DNA of 64,000 nt, from positions 5,246,528 through 5,310,527 of the forward strand of contig NW_025062475.1 of assembly GCF_000002995.4 (NCBI RefSeq). The letters run 5' to 3'. Origin of the DNA: Brugia malayi. Its lineage: Eukaryota > Nematoda > Chromadorea > Rhabditida > Onchocercidae. The translations under genes were made by a program, and so were the position numbers. The notes below the pieces were generated by a model, which had not been told where the DNA came from, did not search any database, and worked only from the letters and a program-made list of their open reading frames with translations. Shown piece by piece: positions 63,929-64,000 of the stretch; within the stretch, counting starts at the first letter, position 1, and each line of letters opens with the position of its first letter.

Positions 63929-64000
63929 GTAATATTATCATCATCATTTTCATCTTGCAGTTCAAACTAAAATACTCGCTGTATCTGATTTTAACATGTA

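Noticed and set aside
1..64000. tRNA genes, CRISPR arrays, transposase or reverse transcriptase genes, bacterial (Wolbachia-type) insertions
   Set aside because: None could be supported by reading: no cloverleaf with A/B boxes recognised, no spaced repeats, no mobile-element or bacterial coding sequence. A tRNA scan and translated search would be decisive.

Overview
The window is nuclear DNA from a nematode, most likely a clade III (spirurid or filarial-type) parasite. Four things support this: strongly AT-rich sequence with long homopolymer runs, genes split by many short GT-AG introns, TTTTTCAG/TTTTAG-type acceptors just upstream of start codons (typical of spliced-leader trans-splicing), and three intact major sperm protein (MSP) genes, a family restricted to nematodes. 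There is no prokaryotic organisation, no CRISPR array, and no recognisable transposon or tRNA.

Layout. (1) 1.25-12.5 kb, plus strand: a 22-exon gene for an 1118-residue patched-related (PTR/sterol-sensing-domain) membrane protein; every exon phase joins cleanly. (2) 12.5-19.1 kb: AT-rich spacer with a few exon-like fragments. (3) 19.1-24.9 kb, minus strand: an 8-exon gene for a LET-756-like fibroblast growth factor with long His/Gln-rich N-terminal and Arg/Lys-rich C-terminal extensions. (4) 24.9-53.4 kb: about 28 kb without a convincing gene. It holds microsatellites, polypurine/polypyrimidine tracts, an alternating purine-pyrimidine tract, a perfect hairpin, a CpG-rich patch and one promoter-like island. 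(5) 53.5-57.8 kb, plus: complete 10-exon glutamate dehydrogenase. (6) 58.5-59.2 kb (perhaps to 61.6 kb), plus: a small Arg/Ser-rich protein gene whose intron starts with three perfect 65-bp repeats. (7) 60.3-63.9 kb: three two-exon MSP genes (two minus, one plus), the last two diverging from a 448-bp spacer.

Functional themes. The PTR and FGF genes point to cuticle/epithelial and developmental signalling, and GDH to mitochondrial nitrogen metabolism. The right end is a sperm-gene neighbourhood: MSP is the cytoskeletal and signalling protein of nematode sperm, and the adjacent Arg/Ser-rich gene could encode a sperm nuclear basic protein (inference). I did not find a multi-gene system of a new kind. 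The strongest unusual signals are: the PTR protein has lost the acidic residues of both RND-type transport motifs; two MSP genes are almost identical across coding sequence and intron but unrelated immediately outside the ORF, with the third sharing blocks only in exon 2 (gene conversion); and the Arg/Ser-rich gene may carry an MSP gene inside an intron.
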